A program made the translations under genes and the position numbers. Under the pieces are notes generated by a model. The model was not told where the DNA came from. It did not search any database and was given only the letters and a program-made list of their open reading frames with translations. From positions 5,029,501 through 5,093,500 of the forward strand of contig NC_053204.1 in the NCBI RefSeq assembly GCF_905163445.1: 64,000 nt of DNA, written 5' to 3'. This DNA comes from Pararge aegeria. Taxonomy: Eukaryota > Arthropoda > Insecta > Lepidoptera > Nymphalidae. Shown here in pieces: positions 1 to 11,951 of the stretch. Each line of letters begins with the position of its first letter. The stretch's first letter is position 1.

Positions 1-67
1 ATCGATATCGATATCGATATTAAAATCGATATCAATATCGATGTCATAATCGATATCGATCATTTAT

Positions 68-232
68 ATCGATATTAAAATTGATATCGATATCAATTTA
101 GTATCGACTGTTTTTATTTGTATTTATTAGATTTTAAAACTGATATCGATATCGATATCGATATTAAATTGATATTAATCGATATCGATTATGACATCGA
201 TATTGATATCGATTTTAATATCGATATCGATA
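68..232 (+). repeat. Satellite segment repeated at 3569-3733 (offset 3,501 bp)
   Basis: This stretch contains a non-hexamer insert, GTATCGACTGTTTTTATTTG followed by a TATTTATTAG word (101-140), that recurs in the same order 3,501 bp downstream (3602-3641). Flanking satellite matches from about 68 to 232. The insert is a good marker because it cannot arise by hexamer slippage. A shortened form, TCGACTGTTTTTAGTTATAT, appears four times in the palindrome (near 11401, 11530, 13078 and 13210). Confidence 0.8.
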
Positions 233-1148
233 TCGATATCAATTTTATTATCGATATCAATTTTATTATCGATATCGATATCGATATAGATATCGATATT
301 AATTTTAATATCGACATCGATATCGATAATAAAATCAATGTCGATATCAATTTTAATGTCGATATCGATATAGATATCGATATCAATTTTAATATCGATA
401 TCGATATCGATAGTAAAATTGATGTCGATATCGATATTAAAATCGATGTCAATATCGATATCGATATCGATAGTAAAATTGATGTCGATATCGAAATTAA
501 ATTATTATTAATATCGATTTCGAAATAAATAATAACTATCGATTTTGAAATTGATATCGATATTGACATCAATTTTAATATCGATATCGATAAAAATTTT
601 ATGATCGATATTAATATCATAAAATTTATTAAATTGAATCGAATTAAATTGATATCGATATCGATATTAATATTAATATATCGATATTAAAATCGATGTC
701 AATATCGATATCGATATTAATATTAATATATCGATATCGATATCGATAATAAAATTGATATCGATATCGATATCGATATATTAATATTAATATCGATATC
801 GATATTGACATCGATTTTAATATCGATATATTAATATTAATATCGATATCGATATCAATTTAATTTCGATATCGATCATTTATATCGATATTAAAATCGA
901 TATCAATATCGATGTCATAATCGATATCGATTAATATCAATTTAATATCGATATCGATATCAATTTTATTATCGATATCGATATCGATATAGATATCGAT
1001 ATTAATTTTAATATCGACATCGATATCGATAATAAAATCAATGTCGATATCAATTTTAATGTCGATATCGATATAGATATCGATATCAATTTCAATATCG
1101 ATATCGATATCGATAGTAAAATCGATGTCAATATCGATAGTAATTATT

Positions 1149-1956
1149 TCGATATTAAAATTGATATCGATATCGATAGTAAAATTGATATCGATATCGA
1201 TATTAAAATATATGTCAATATCGATATATTAATATTAATATCGATATTAAAATCGATGTCAATATCGATATCGATATTAATATCGATCATAAAATTTATA
1301 TCGATATCGATATTAAAATATATGTCAATATCGATATATTAATATTAATATCGATGTCGATATCGATGTCAATATCGATAACGATATTAATATCGATCAT
1401 AAAATTTATATCGATATCGATATTAAAATATATGTCAATATCGATATATTAATATTAATATCGATATCGATATCGATGTCAATCGATATCGATATCGATA
1501 TCAATTTTAATATCGATATAAATGATCGATATCGAAATTAAATTGATATCGATATCGATATTAATATTAATATATCGATATTAAAATCGATGTCAATATC
1601 GATATCGATATTAATATTAATATATCGATATTGACATATATTTTAATATCGATATCGATATCAATTTTAATATCGATATCGATATAAATTTTATGATAAA
1701 TATTGATATTGATATCAGTATCGATATGATCGATATTGATATCGATATCGATATCGATAGTAAAATCGATGTCAATATCGATATCGATATAAATAATAAC
1801 AATCGATATTAAAATTGATATCGATATCGATATTGACATCAGTTTTAATATCGATATCGATATCGATATAAATGTCGATATTAATATAAAATTGATATCG
1901 ACATCGATATTAAAATCAATGTCGATATCAATTTTAATGTCGATATTGACATCGAT
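1149..1956 (+). repeat. Left arm of 808-bp inverted repeat in satellite
   Basis: The reverse complement of this arm is found at 3826-4633. Paired positions sum to 5782 throughout, which implies no insertions or deletions, and every stretch I compared matched. Pairing fails just outside 1149 (against 4633) and just after 1956 (against 3826). The spacer is 1,869 bp of the same satellite. Because hexamers are self-complementary, only the variant words show orientation, and those words match in order. Confidence 0.85.
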
Positions 1957-2940
1957 TATAATATCGATATCGATATCAATTTCAGTATCGATATCGATAT
2001 AGATATCGATATCAATTTTAATATCCATATCAATCATAAAATTTATATTGATATCGATATTAATATTAATATATCGATATTGAAATCGATGTCAATATCG
2101 ATATCGATATTAATATCGATCATAAAATTTATAGATATTAAAATCAATGTCGATATCTATATATCGATATCGATAGTAATTATTTATATCAATTTTAATA
2201 TCGATATCGATATATCGATATATAGATGTCGATATCAATTTTAATATCGATATCGAGTAATTATTTATATCGATATCGATATTAACATCGATTTTACTAT
2301 TGATATCGATATCGATATTAAAATTGATGTCAATATCGATATCAATTTCAAAATCGATAGTTATTATTTATTTCGAAATCGGTATTAATAATAATTTAAT
2401 TTCGATATCGACATCAATTTTACTATCGATATCGATATCGATATTAAAATTGATGTCAATATCGATATTAAAATCGATGTCAATATCGATATCGATATAA
2501 ATAATTACTCGATATCGATATTAAAATTGATATCGACATCTATATATCGATATATCGATATCGATATTAAAATTGATATAAATAATTACTATCGATATCG
2601 ATATATAGATATCGACATTGATTTTAATATCTATAAATTAATATCGATATCGATATCAATATTAATATATCGATATTAAAATCGATGTCAATATCGATAT
2701 CGATATTAATATTAATATATCGATATTGACATATATTTTAATATCGATATCGATATAAATTTTATGATCGATATTAATATCGATATCAATATAAATTTTA
2801 TGATTGATATGGATATTAAAATTGATATCGATATCTATATCGATATCGATAGTAAAATCGATGTCAATATCGATATTGATATAAATAATAACAATCGATA
2901 TTAAAATTGATATCGATATCGATATTGGCATCAGTTTTAA

Positions 2941-3336
2941 TATCGATATCGATATCGATATAAATGTCGATATCAATATAAAATTGATATCGATATTAAA
3001 ATCAATGTCGATATCAATTTTAATGTCGATATTGACATCGATTATAATATCGATATCGATATCAATTTTAGTATCGATATCGATATAGATATCGATATCA
3101 ATTTTAATATCCATATCAATCATAAGATTTATATTGATATCGATATTAATATTAATATATCGGTATTGAAATCGATGTCAATATCGATATCGATATTAAA
3201 ATTTATATCGATATCGATAATCGATATCAATTTTAGTATCGATATCGATATAGATATCGATATCAATTTTAATATCCATATTAATATCGATCATAAAATT
3301 TATATCGATATCGATATTAAAATTGATATCGATATC
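2941..3336 (+). repeat. Satellite segment copied into the palindrome spacer (12205-12600)
   Basis: A segment of about 396 bp matches 12205-12600 in direct orientation at a constant offset of 9,264 bp. It includes the rare variant TAAGATTTATATTGATATCG and the word ATATATCGGTATTGAAATCG. The match begins and ends abruptly inside satellite, and the second copy lies within and just beyond the spacer of the large palindrome. An inverted relative of part of it lies at about 6345-6590. Confidence 0.75.
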
Positions 3337-3825
3337 GATAGTAAAATTTATGTCAATATCAATTTTAATGTCGATATCGATATCGATGTAGATATCGATA
3401 TTAAAATTGATATCGCTATCGATAGTAAAATTGATATCGATATCGAAATTAAATTGATATCGATATCGATATTAATATTAATATATCGATATTAAAATCG
3501 ATGTCAATATCGATATCGATATTAATATCGATCATAAAATTTATATCGATATCGATATTAAAATTGATATCGATATTAAAATTGATATCGATATCAATTT
3601 AGTATCGACTGTTTTTATTTGTATTTATTAGATTTTAAAACTGATATCGATATCGATATCGATATTAAATTGATATTAATCGATATCGATTATGACATCG
3701 ATATTGATATCGATTTTAATATCGATATCGATATCAATTTTATTATCGATATCGAAATCGATATAGATATTAAATTGATATTAATCGATATCGATTATGA
3801 CATCAATATTGATATCGATTTTAAT

Positions 3826-4633
3826 ATCGATGTCAATATCGACATTAAAATTGATATCGACATTGATTTTAATATCGATGTCGATATCAATTTTATATTA
3901 ATATCGACATTTATATCGATATCGATATCGATATTAAAACTGATGTCAATATCGATATCGATATCAATTTTAATATCGATTGTTATTATTTATATCGATA
4001 TCGATATTGACATCGATTTTACTATCGATATCGATATCGATATCAATATCGATCATATCGATACTGATATCAATATCAATATTTATCATAAAATTTATAT
4101 CGATATCGATATTAAAATTGATATCGATATCGATATTAAAATATATGTCAATATCGATATATTAATATTAATATCGATATCGATATTGACATCGATTTTA
4201 ATATCGATATATTAATATTAATATCGATATCGATATCAATTTAATTTCGATATCGATCATTTATATCGATATTAAAATTGATATCGATATCGATATCGAT
4301 TGACATCGATATCGATATCGATATTAATATTAATATATCGATATTGACATATATTTTAATATCGATATCGATATAAATTTTATGATCGATATTAATATCG
4401 TTATCGATATTGACATCGATATCGACATCGATATTAATATTAATATATCGATATTGACATATATTTTAATATCGATATCGATATAAATTTTATGATCGAT
4501 ATTAATATCGATATCGATATTGACATCGATTTTAATATCGATATTAATATTAATATATCGATATTGACATATATTTTAATATCGATATCGATATCAATTT
4601 TACTATCGATATCGATATCAATTTTAATATCGA
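3826..4633 (-). repeat. Right arm of 808-bp inverted repeat in satellite
   Basis: This is the reverse complement of 1149-1956. The two arms share an irregular order of variant hexamers, including the rare words TATCGTTATCGATATTGAC (right arm) and its complement (left arm). Chance convergence of slippage products is not credible over 808 bp. Confidence 0.85.
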
Positions 4634-5767
4634 TATCTACATCGATATCGATATCGACATTAAAATTGATATTGACATTAATTTAACCATCGATATCGAT
4701 ATCAATTTTAATATCGATATCGATATAAATTTTATGTTTGATATGGATATTAAAATTGATATCGATATCTATATCGATATCGATATTAATATCGATCATA
4801 AAATTTATATCGATATCGATATTAAAATTGATATATCGATATTAAAATCGATGTCAATATCGATATCGATATCGATTGTAAAATTGATGTCGATATCGAA
4901 ATTAAATTATTATTAATATCGATTTCGAAATAAATAATAACTATCGATTTTGAAATTGATATCGATATTGACATCAATTTTAATATCGATATCGATATCG
5001 ATATTAAAATTGATATCGATATAAATAAAATATCGATATATAAATCGATATCGATATTGATATAAAATTGACATCGATATCGATATTAAAATTGATATCG
5101 ATATCGATATTAAAATCGATATCTATATCGATGTCAATATAAAATTGATATCGATATCGATATAAAATTGATATCGACATCTATATATCGATATATCGAT
5201 ATCGATATCAATTTTATATTGACATCGATATAGATATCGATTTTAATATCGATATCGATATCAATTTTAATATCGATATCGATATCGATATCGATATAGA
5301 TATCGATATAAATTTTAATATCGATATCGATGTCAATTTTATATCAATATCGATATCGATTTATATATCGATATTTTATTGATATCGATATCAATTTTAA
5401 TATCGATATCGATATTAAAATTGATGTCAATATCGATATCAATTTCAAAATCGATAGTTATTATTTATTTCGAAATCGATATTAATAATAATTTAATTTC
5501 GATATCGACATCAATTTTACTATCGATATCGATATCGATATTGACATCGATTTTAATTTCGATATCGACATCAATTTTACTATCGATATCGATATAGATA
5601 TCGATATCAATTTTAATATCCATATCAAACATAAAATTTATATTGATATCGATATTAATATTAATATATCGATATTAAAATCGATGTCAATATCGATATC
5701 GATATTAATATCGATCATAAAATTTATATCGATATCGATATTAAAATTGATATATCGATATTAAAAT

Positions 5768-6117
5768 CGATGTCAATATCGATATCGATATTAAAATTTA
5801 TATCGATATCGATAATTGATATCGATATCGATATCGATATTAAAATCGATGTCAATATCGATATCGATATTAATATCGATCATAAAATTTATATCGATAT
5901 CGATATTAAAATTGATATCGATATCGATAGTAAAATTTATGTCAGTGTCAATCAATTTAATTTCGATATCGATATCAATTTTACTATCGATATCGATATC
6001 AATTTTAATATCCAAATCAATCATAAAATTTATATTGATATCGATATTAATATTAATATATCGAAATTGACATCGATTTTAATATCGATATTAATATTAA
6101 TATATCGATATTGACAT
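5768..6117 (+). repeat. Satellite segment repeated at 8792-9141 (offset 3,024 bp)
   Basis: A segment of about 350 bp matches 8792-9141 with scattered substitutions. It contains the unusual GTCAATCAATTTAATTTCG stretch, which is not hexamer-periodic. The second copy lies between LINE-A copies 1 and 2, so the satellite separating the two LINE copies is itself a copy of satellite upstream of copy 1. Confidence 0.7.
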
Positions 6118-6842
6118 ATATTTTAATATCGATATCGATATAAATTTTATGATCGATATTAATATCGATATCGATATTGACATCGATTTTAATATCGATA
6201 TTAATATTAATATATCGATATTGACATATATTTTAATATCGATATCGATATAAATTTTATGATCGATATTAATATCGATATCGATATTGACATCGATTTC
6301 AATATCGATATATTAATATTAATATCGATATCAATATAAATCTTATGATTGATATGGATATTAAAATTGATATCGATATCTATATCGATATCGATACTAA
6401 AATTGATATCGATATCGATATTATAATCGATGTCAATATCGACATTAAAATTGATATCGACATTGATTTTAATATCGATATCAATTTTATATTGATATCG
6501 ACATTTATATCGATATCGATATCGATATTAAAACTGATGTCAATATCGATATCGATATCAATTTTAATATCGATTGTTATTATTTATATCAAAATCGATG
6601 TCTACATGTTGATGTTGACTATATATAGATGTTGACATCGATTTTATATCGATATTAAAATTGATGTCAATATCGATATTAAAATCGATGTCAATATCGA
6701 TATCGATATCGATATCAATTTTTATATCGATATAAATGATCGATATCTATATTGGTATCGATTTCAGTATCAATATCGATATCGATATAAAATTGATATC
6801 GATATCGATATTAATATTAATATATCGATATTGACATATATT

Positions 6843-7405
6843 TTCGTCAGAGTTGTCTTTACCTCTATCAGTTTTAAAAATTAGAGATGTATCATCAGCA
6901 AACAGTACAATGTCACAGGTTTCACTGACATGGTGTGGTAGATCATTTATATACACCAAAAATAGAAAGGGACCCAAGATTGAACCCTGTGGGACACCCA
7001 TTGACGTAGCCGACCCCTGCGACTTAATGTCTTTTATGCAAACCCTTTGGGTTCTGTCACTGAGATAAGAGGCAACCAAATTTAGTGCAACGTTTTTGAT
7101 ACCATAATGGGCTAGTTTAAGAAGCAAGGTTTTATGATCGACACAATCGAATGCTTTGGATAGATCACAAAAAACACCAATGGCATTCTGCGAACGTTCC
7201 CAGGCATCGTACACATGTTTTAAAAGTTTAGCGCCTGCATCCGTGGTGCTACGACCTTTAGTAAAACCGTACTGCTCCGGATGTAGTAAGTTATTTACAT
7301 TGAAGTGATTCAAAAGTTGATTTAATATAATTTTTACAAAGACCTTACTAAGAGCTGGTAAGATTGAAATGGGTCTGTAATTGTTAATGTCGTTTTTATT
7401 GCCAG
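6843..7405 (-). pseudogene. LINE-A copy 1, inverted 5' part: reverse transcriptase core
   Basis: The minus strand encodes the core of a non-LTR retrotransposon reverse transcriptase, which copies element RNA into DNA at a nicked target. It starts with GNKNDINNYRPIS near 7395. Motif A is FCDLSKAFDCVDH, motif B is GVPQGSILGP, and the catalytic FADD sits near 6894-6905, so the catalytic aspartates are present. The KAFDxVDHxxLLxKL...YGI pattern fits the CR1/Daphne/L2 group better than Jockey proper. The frame ends at DRGKDNSDEN, where satellite begins at 6842. The endonuclease domain and everything upstream are missing. The rest of the protein continues on the opposite strand from about 7405, so this piece cannot make a working protein. 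Confidence 0.9.
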
Positions 7406-8217
7406 AATTTTATGATAGCCGTGCTGTGTCGCATGTGTCGCACTGGTTTACTGTCAATAATTTACTTTTAAATGCAAAAAAAACTAAGTGTGTGGAATTT
7501 ATTTTACCAAATGTAAAGAAAGTTAATAAAAATATAATAATAAATGGAGAATCACTAAAAATGGAAGATTCCACAGTTTTTCTGGGCATGACCTTGGATT
7601 GTAAGCTTCAGTGGGGTACCCATATAGATACACTAGCAGGTAAACTAAACTCGGCTGCCTACGCCGTCAGGAAAATTAGACAGATTACTGACGTAGAAAC
7701 AGCAAGACTTGTTTACTTCGCGTACTTTCATGGTGTGATGTCTTACGGGATCTTATTATGGGGCAAAGCTGCTGATATTGAAACTATATTCATATTGCAG
7801 AAAAGAGCTGTACGGTCAATATATAAACTTAAATCACGTGAATCCCTCCGTGAAAAATTTAAAGAAATTGGTATACTTACGGTAGCCTCACAATACATTT
7901 ATAACAATATAGTATTTGTAAGACAACATATTAGTCTTTATAAACAAAAAGTGGATATAAACAGTCGACTTACAAGAAATGGTCATAAATTAGTGACATC
8001 TGCATATCGTCTGCGAAAGGTGCAGAAGTCATTTGTGGGATTGAGTATACGCTTTTATAATATGATTCCTAAGGTAATTTTGGACCTACCAATCCATAAG
8101 TTTAAAGAATGTGTTAAAACACATTTATTACAGCGAGGTTATTATACAATTGATGAGTTTCTTAATGACAAGGTTGCTTGGAAGCATCCGGCTCCGCTTT
8201 CATCTCTCACAAGATAG
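7405..8217 (+). pseudogene. LINE-A copy 1, direct 3' part: reverse transcriptase C-terminus
   Basis: The plus strand encodes the C-terminal third of the same LINE-A protein. It begins near VSHWFTVNNLLLNAKKTKC, the segment that normally follows FADD closely. It continues through FLGMTLDCKLQWGTHI, the thumb-like region and a C-terminal stretch ending in PAPLSSLTR and a stop at 8215-8217. About 20 residues between DSDEN of the inverted part and this start are missing. The frame is open with no internal stop, and identical reading in copy 2 suggests a young insertion. The ATG at 7381 lies in the inverted sequence and is not a natural start. Confidence 0.9.
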
Positions 8218-8425
8218 AAAAATGAATGTTAAAATATAAAATGTAAATTTTTGATGTTGGAAAAGAGCAACTGCTGAGTTTCTTGCCGGCTTCTTCTCGG
8301 TAGAATCTGCCTTCCGAACCGGTGGTAGAGTCACTACACACGGACAGACTTGACGTTTCAAAAGTGCTTGTATTAGGCCTACTTGAAATAAATGAATTTT
8401 GAATTTTGAATTTTTTGAATTTTTG
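8218..8425 (+). mobile_element. LINE-A copy 1, 3' UTR and tail
   Basis: The 3' UTR holds the family's conserved terminal block: GAGTTTCTTGCCGGCTTCTT, ACCGGTGGTAGAGTCACTAC and GCCTACTTGAAATAAATGAA. It ends in imperfect GAATTTT repeats rather than a long poly-A, which fits CR1-type elements. The same block marks LINE-A remnants at six other places in the window. After 8425 the satellite resumes with GATCGATATTAATATCG. Confidence 0.9.
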
Positions 8426-9615
8426 ATCGATATTAATATCGATATCGATATTGACATCGATTTTAATATCGATATCGATATCGATATTGATATAAATTTT
8501 AATATCGATATCGATATTGACATTGATTTCAATATCGATATATTAATATTAATATCGATACCAATATAAATTTTATGATTGATATGGATATTAAAATTGA
8601 TATCGATATCTATATCGATATCGATACTAAAATTGATATCGATATCGATATTATAATCGATGTCAATATCGACATTAAAATTGATATCGACATTGATTTT
8701 AATATCGATGTCGATATCAATTTTAATATCCATATCAATCATAAAATTTATATTGATATCGATATTAATATTAATATATCGATATTGAAATTGATGTCAA
8801 TATCGATATCGATATTAAAATTTATATAGATATCGATAATTGATATCGATATCGATATCGATATTAAAATCGATGTCAATATCGATATCGATATTAATAT
8901 CAATCATAAAATTTATATCGATATCGATATTAAAATTGATATCGATATCGATAGTAAAATTTATGTCAATGTCAATCAATTTAATTTCGATATCGATATC
9001 AATTTTACTATCGATATCGATATCAATTTTAATATCCAAATCAATCATAAAATTTATATTGATATCGATATTAATATTAATATATCGAAATTGACATCGA
9101 TTTTAATATCGATATTAATATTAATATATCGATATTGACATCGATTTTAATATCGATATCGATATCGATATCAATTATCGATATCGATATAAATTTTAAT
9201 ATCGATATCGATATTGACATCGATTTTAATATCGATATATCAATTTTAATATCGATATCGATATAAATTTTATGATCGATATTAATATCGATATCGATAT
9301 TGACATCGATTTTAATATCGATATATTAATATTAATATCGATATCAATATAAATTTTATGTTTGATATGGATATTAAAATTGATATCGATATCTATATCG
9401 ATATCGATAGTAAAATTGATGTCGATATCGAAATTAAAATCGATGTCAATATCGATATCGATATCGATAGTAAAATTGATGTCGATATCGAAATTAAATT
9501 ATTATTAATATCGATTTCGAAATAAATAATAACTATCGATTTTGAAATTGATATCGATATTGACATCGATTTTAATATCGATATTAATATTAATATATCG
9601 ATATTGACATATATT
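8426..9615. repeat. ATCGAT satellite, block 2 (between LINE-A copies 1 and 2)
   Basis: This is about 1.2 kb of the same hexamer satellite. Positions 8792-9141 repeat 5768-6117. Positions near 9345-9545 resemble 4725-4940, including the word TTTATGTTTGATATGGATAT. No coding signal is present. Confidence 0.95.
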
Positions 9616-10178
9616 TTCGTCAGAGTTGTCTTTACCTCTATCAGTTTTAAAAATTAGAGATGTATCATCAGCAAACAGTACAATGTCACAGGTTTCACTG
9701 ACATGGTGTGGTAGATCATTTATATACACCAAAAATAGAAAGGGACCCAAGATTGAACCCTGTGGGACACCCATTGACGTAGCCGACCCCTGCGACTTAA
9801 TGTCTTTTATGCAAACCCTTTGGGTTCTGTCACTGAGATAAGAGGCCACCAAATTTAGTGCAACGTTTTTGATACCATAATGGGCTAGTTTAAGAAGCAA
9901 GGTTTTATGATCGACACAATCGAATGCTTTGGATAGATCACAAAAAACACCAATGGCATTCTGCGAACGTTCCCAGGCATCGTACACATGTTTTAAAAGT
10001 TTAGCGCCTGCATCCGTGGTGCTACGACCTTTAGTAAAACCGTACTGCTCCGGATGTAGTAAGTTATTTACATTGAAGTGATTCAAAAGTTGATTTAATA
10101 TAATTTTTACAAAGACCTTACCAAGAGCTGGTAAGATTGAAATGGGTCTGTAATTGTTAATGTCGTTTTTATTGCCAG
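9616..10178 (-). pseudogene. LINE-A copy 2, inverted 5' part: reverse transcriptase core
   Basis: This is the same inverted reverse transcriptase core as 6843-7405, with FCDLSKAFD, GVPQGSILGP and FADD intact. Its 5' and 3' limits and its satellite flank GATATTGACATATATTTT are the same as in copy 1. The matching limits are the main evidence for segmental duplication rather than a new insertion. Confidence 0.9.
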
Positions 10179-10990
10179 AATTTTATGATAGCCGTGCTGT
10201 GTCGCATGTGTCGCACTGGTTTACTGTCAATAATTTACTTTTAAATGCAAAAAAAACTAAGTGTGTGGAATTTATTTTACCAAATGTAAAGAAAGTTAAT
10301 AAAAATATAATAATAAATGGAGAATCACTAAAAATGGAAGATTCCACAGTTTTTCTGGGCATGACCTTGGATTGTAAGCTTCAGTGGGGTACCCATATAG
10401 ATACACTAGCAGGTAAACTAAACTCGGCTGCCTACGCCGTCAGGAAAATTAGACAGATTACTGACGTAGAAACAGCAAGACTTGTTTACTTCGCGTACTT
10501 TCATGGTGTGATGTCTTACGGGATCTTATTATGGGGCAAAGCTGCTGATATTGAAACTATATTCATATTGCAGAAAAGAGCTGTACGGTCAATATATAAA
10601 CTTAAATCACGTGAATCCCTCCGTGAAAAATTTAAAGAAATTGGTATACTTACGGTAGCCTCACAATACATTTATAACAATATAGTATTTGTAAGACAAC
10701 ATATTAGTCTTTATAAAAAAAAAGTGGATATAAACAGTCGACTTACAAGAAATGGTCATAAATTAGTGACATCTGCATATCGTCTGCGAAAGATGCAGAA
10801 GTCATTTGTGGGATTGAGTATACGCTTTTATAATATGATTCCTAAGGTAATTTTGGACCTACCAATCCATAAGTTTAAAGAATGTGTTAAAACACATTTA
10901 TTACAGCGAGGTTATTATACAATTGATGAGTTTCTTAATGACAAGGTTGCTTGGAAGCATCCGGCTCCGCTTTCATCTCTCACAAGATAG
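10178..10990 (+). pseudogene. LINE-A copy 2, direct 3' part: reverse transcriptase C-terminus
   Basis: This C-terminal portion ends at a stop at 10988-10990. It has a Lys in place of the Gln of copy 1 in the ISLYKxKVD stretch and Met in place of Val in RLRKxQKSF. From 10439 onward it forms the outer part of the left arm of the large palindrome. Confidence 0.9.
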
Positions 10991-11197
10991 AAAAATGAAT
11001 GTTAAAATATAAAATGTAAATTTTTGATGTTGGAAAAGAGCAACTGCTGAGTTTCTTGCCGGCTTCTTCTCGGTAGAATCTGCCTTCCGAACCGGTGGTA
11101 GAGTCACTACACACGGACAGACTTGACGTTTCAAAAGTGCTTGTATTAGGCCTACTTGAAATAAATGAATTTTAAATTTTTAAATTTAAAATTTTTT
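10991..11197 (+). mobile_element. LINE-A copy 2, 3' UTR with altered tail
   Basis: The UTR matches copy 1 up to 11173. The tail then differs: ATAAATGAATTTTAAATTTT followed by a T-rich run and AGATATCGATCG, instead of the GAATTTT repeats of copy 1. The downstream satellite is also different, so the duplication junction or a later rearrangement lies in this tail. Confidence 0.8.
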
Positions 11198-11296
11198 TTA
11201 GATATCGATCGAAATAATTACTATCGATATTGACATCGATTTTACTATCGATATCGATATAGATATCGATTTCGATCGATATCGATATAGATATCG

Positions 11297-11466
11297 ATTT
11301 CGATCGATATCGATATCGATAGTAATTATTTATATCGATATCGATATCGATATCGATAGTAAAATCGATGTCAATATCGATATCGATATCAAATTTAGTA
11401 TCGACTGTTTTTAGTTATATCGATATCGATATTGACATCGATTTTACTATCGATATCGATATCAAA
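11297..11466 (+). repeat. Left arm of nested 170-bp palindrome
   Basis: This arm pairs with 11485-11654 (positions sum to 22951), leaving an 18-bp spacer. Each arm holds the ATATCAAATTTAGTATCGAC word and a TTTTTAGTTATAT word. The whole nested palindrome is mirrored again in the right arm of the large palindrome at about 12973-13330. Confidence 0.82.
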
Positions 11467-11484
11467 TTTAGTATCGATAACGAT

Positions 11485-11654
11485 ATTGATATCGATATCG
11501 ATAGTAAAATCGATGTCAATATCGATATCGATATAACTAAAAACAGTCGATACTAAATTTGATATCGATATCGATATTGACATCGATTTTACTATCGATA
11601 TCGATATCGATATCGATATAAATAATTACTATCGATATCGATATCGATCGAAAT
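11485..11654 (-). repeat. Right arm of nested 170-bp palindrome
   Basis: This is the reverse complement of 11297-11466. The 18-bp loop has an 8-bp self-complementary centre, TATCGATA. Confidence 0.82.
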
Positions 11655-11935
11655 AATTACTATCGATATTGACATCGATTTTACTATCGATATAGAAATC
11701 GATAAATATAGTAATTATTTTGATCGATATCTTTATCGATCGATTAATTTTAATATCGATATCGATATCGATAGTAAAATCGATGTCAATATCGATAGTA
11801 ATTATTTCGATCGATATCTAAAAAAAATTTAAAATTTAAAAATTTTAATATCGATATCGATATAAATTTTATGATCAATATTGATATCGATATCGATAGT
11901 AAAATCGATGTCAATATCGATATCGATATCGACAT

Positions 11936-11951
11936 CCTCGATTGATCGAGG
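11936..11951. other. CCTCGATTGATCGAGG hairpin, GC-rich point in satellite
   Basis: A 7-bp stem (CCTCGAT/ATCGAGG) closes a 2-base loop. It is the only clearly GC-richer word in the satellite and appears once per palindrome arm, mirrored at 12676-12691. No function can be assigned. Confidence 0.7.

Larger units (their letters stand above)
1..6842. repeat. ATCGAT/GATATC hexamer satellite, block 1
   Basis: The block is an almost uninterrupted array of the self-complementary hexamer ATCGAT and its variants, such as ATTAAA, GTCAAT, ATTGAC, ATTAAT and AGTAAA. Diverged hexamers form recurring longer words, for example GATATTGACATATATTTT and AAATTTTATGATCGAT, that appear many times and on both strands. 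Translation gives Ile-Asp, Ser-Ile or Arg-Tyr repeats with no codon structure, so no coding region is called. Long direct and inverted copies within the block, listed separately, show that it grew by segment duplication as well as by hexamer slippage. TATCGATA and the ClaI and EcoRV sites ATCGAT and GATATC recur throughout. Confidence 0.97.
6802..8400 (+). repeat. First unit of 1,599-bp direct duplication carrying LINE-A
   Basis: This unit equals 9575-11173 at a constant offset of 2,773 bp. I saw four substitutions and no indel. It includes about 41 bp of satellite 5' of the LINE, the whole LINE-A copy with its internal inversion, and its 3' UTR. It breaks in the 3' tail, where the two copies differ. 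The shared flank and shared inversion joint show that one insertion was duplicated rather than two independent insertions. Confidence 0.9.
9575..11173 (+). repeat. Second unit of 1,599-bp direct duplication carrying LINE-A
   Basis: This is the copy of 6802-8400. Differences seen are at 9847 (C for A), 10122 (C for T), one change that turns a Gln codon into Lys near 10719, and one that turns Val into Met near 10792. The last two are shared with copy 3, so copies 2 and 3 are the closest pair. Confidence 0.9.

Noticed and set aside
118..6635. Long open frames encoding Ile-Asp or Ser-Ile repeat proteins (up to about 200 residues here, about 305 at 11881-12798)
   Set aside because: ATCGAT arrays have no stop codon in any frame on either strand; the same frames appear on both strands and lack codon structure or conserved starts.
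6853..7068. Plus-strand frame of 71 residues over the inverted LINE-A part
   Set aside because: It is antisense to the reverse transcriptase core and repeats in copy 2 only because the segment is duplicated.
6843..7405. Jockey-clade assignment for LINE-A
   Set aside because: The KAFDxVDHxxLLxKL pattern and GAATTTT-type tail without poly-A fit CR1/Daphne better; the assignment is still tentative without a tree.
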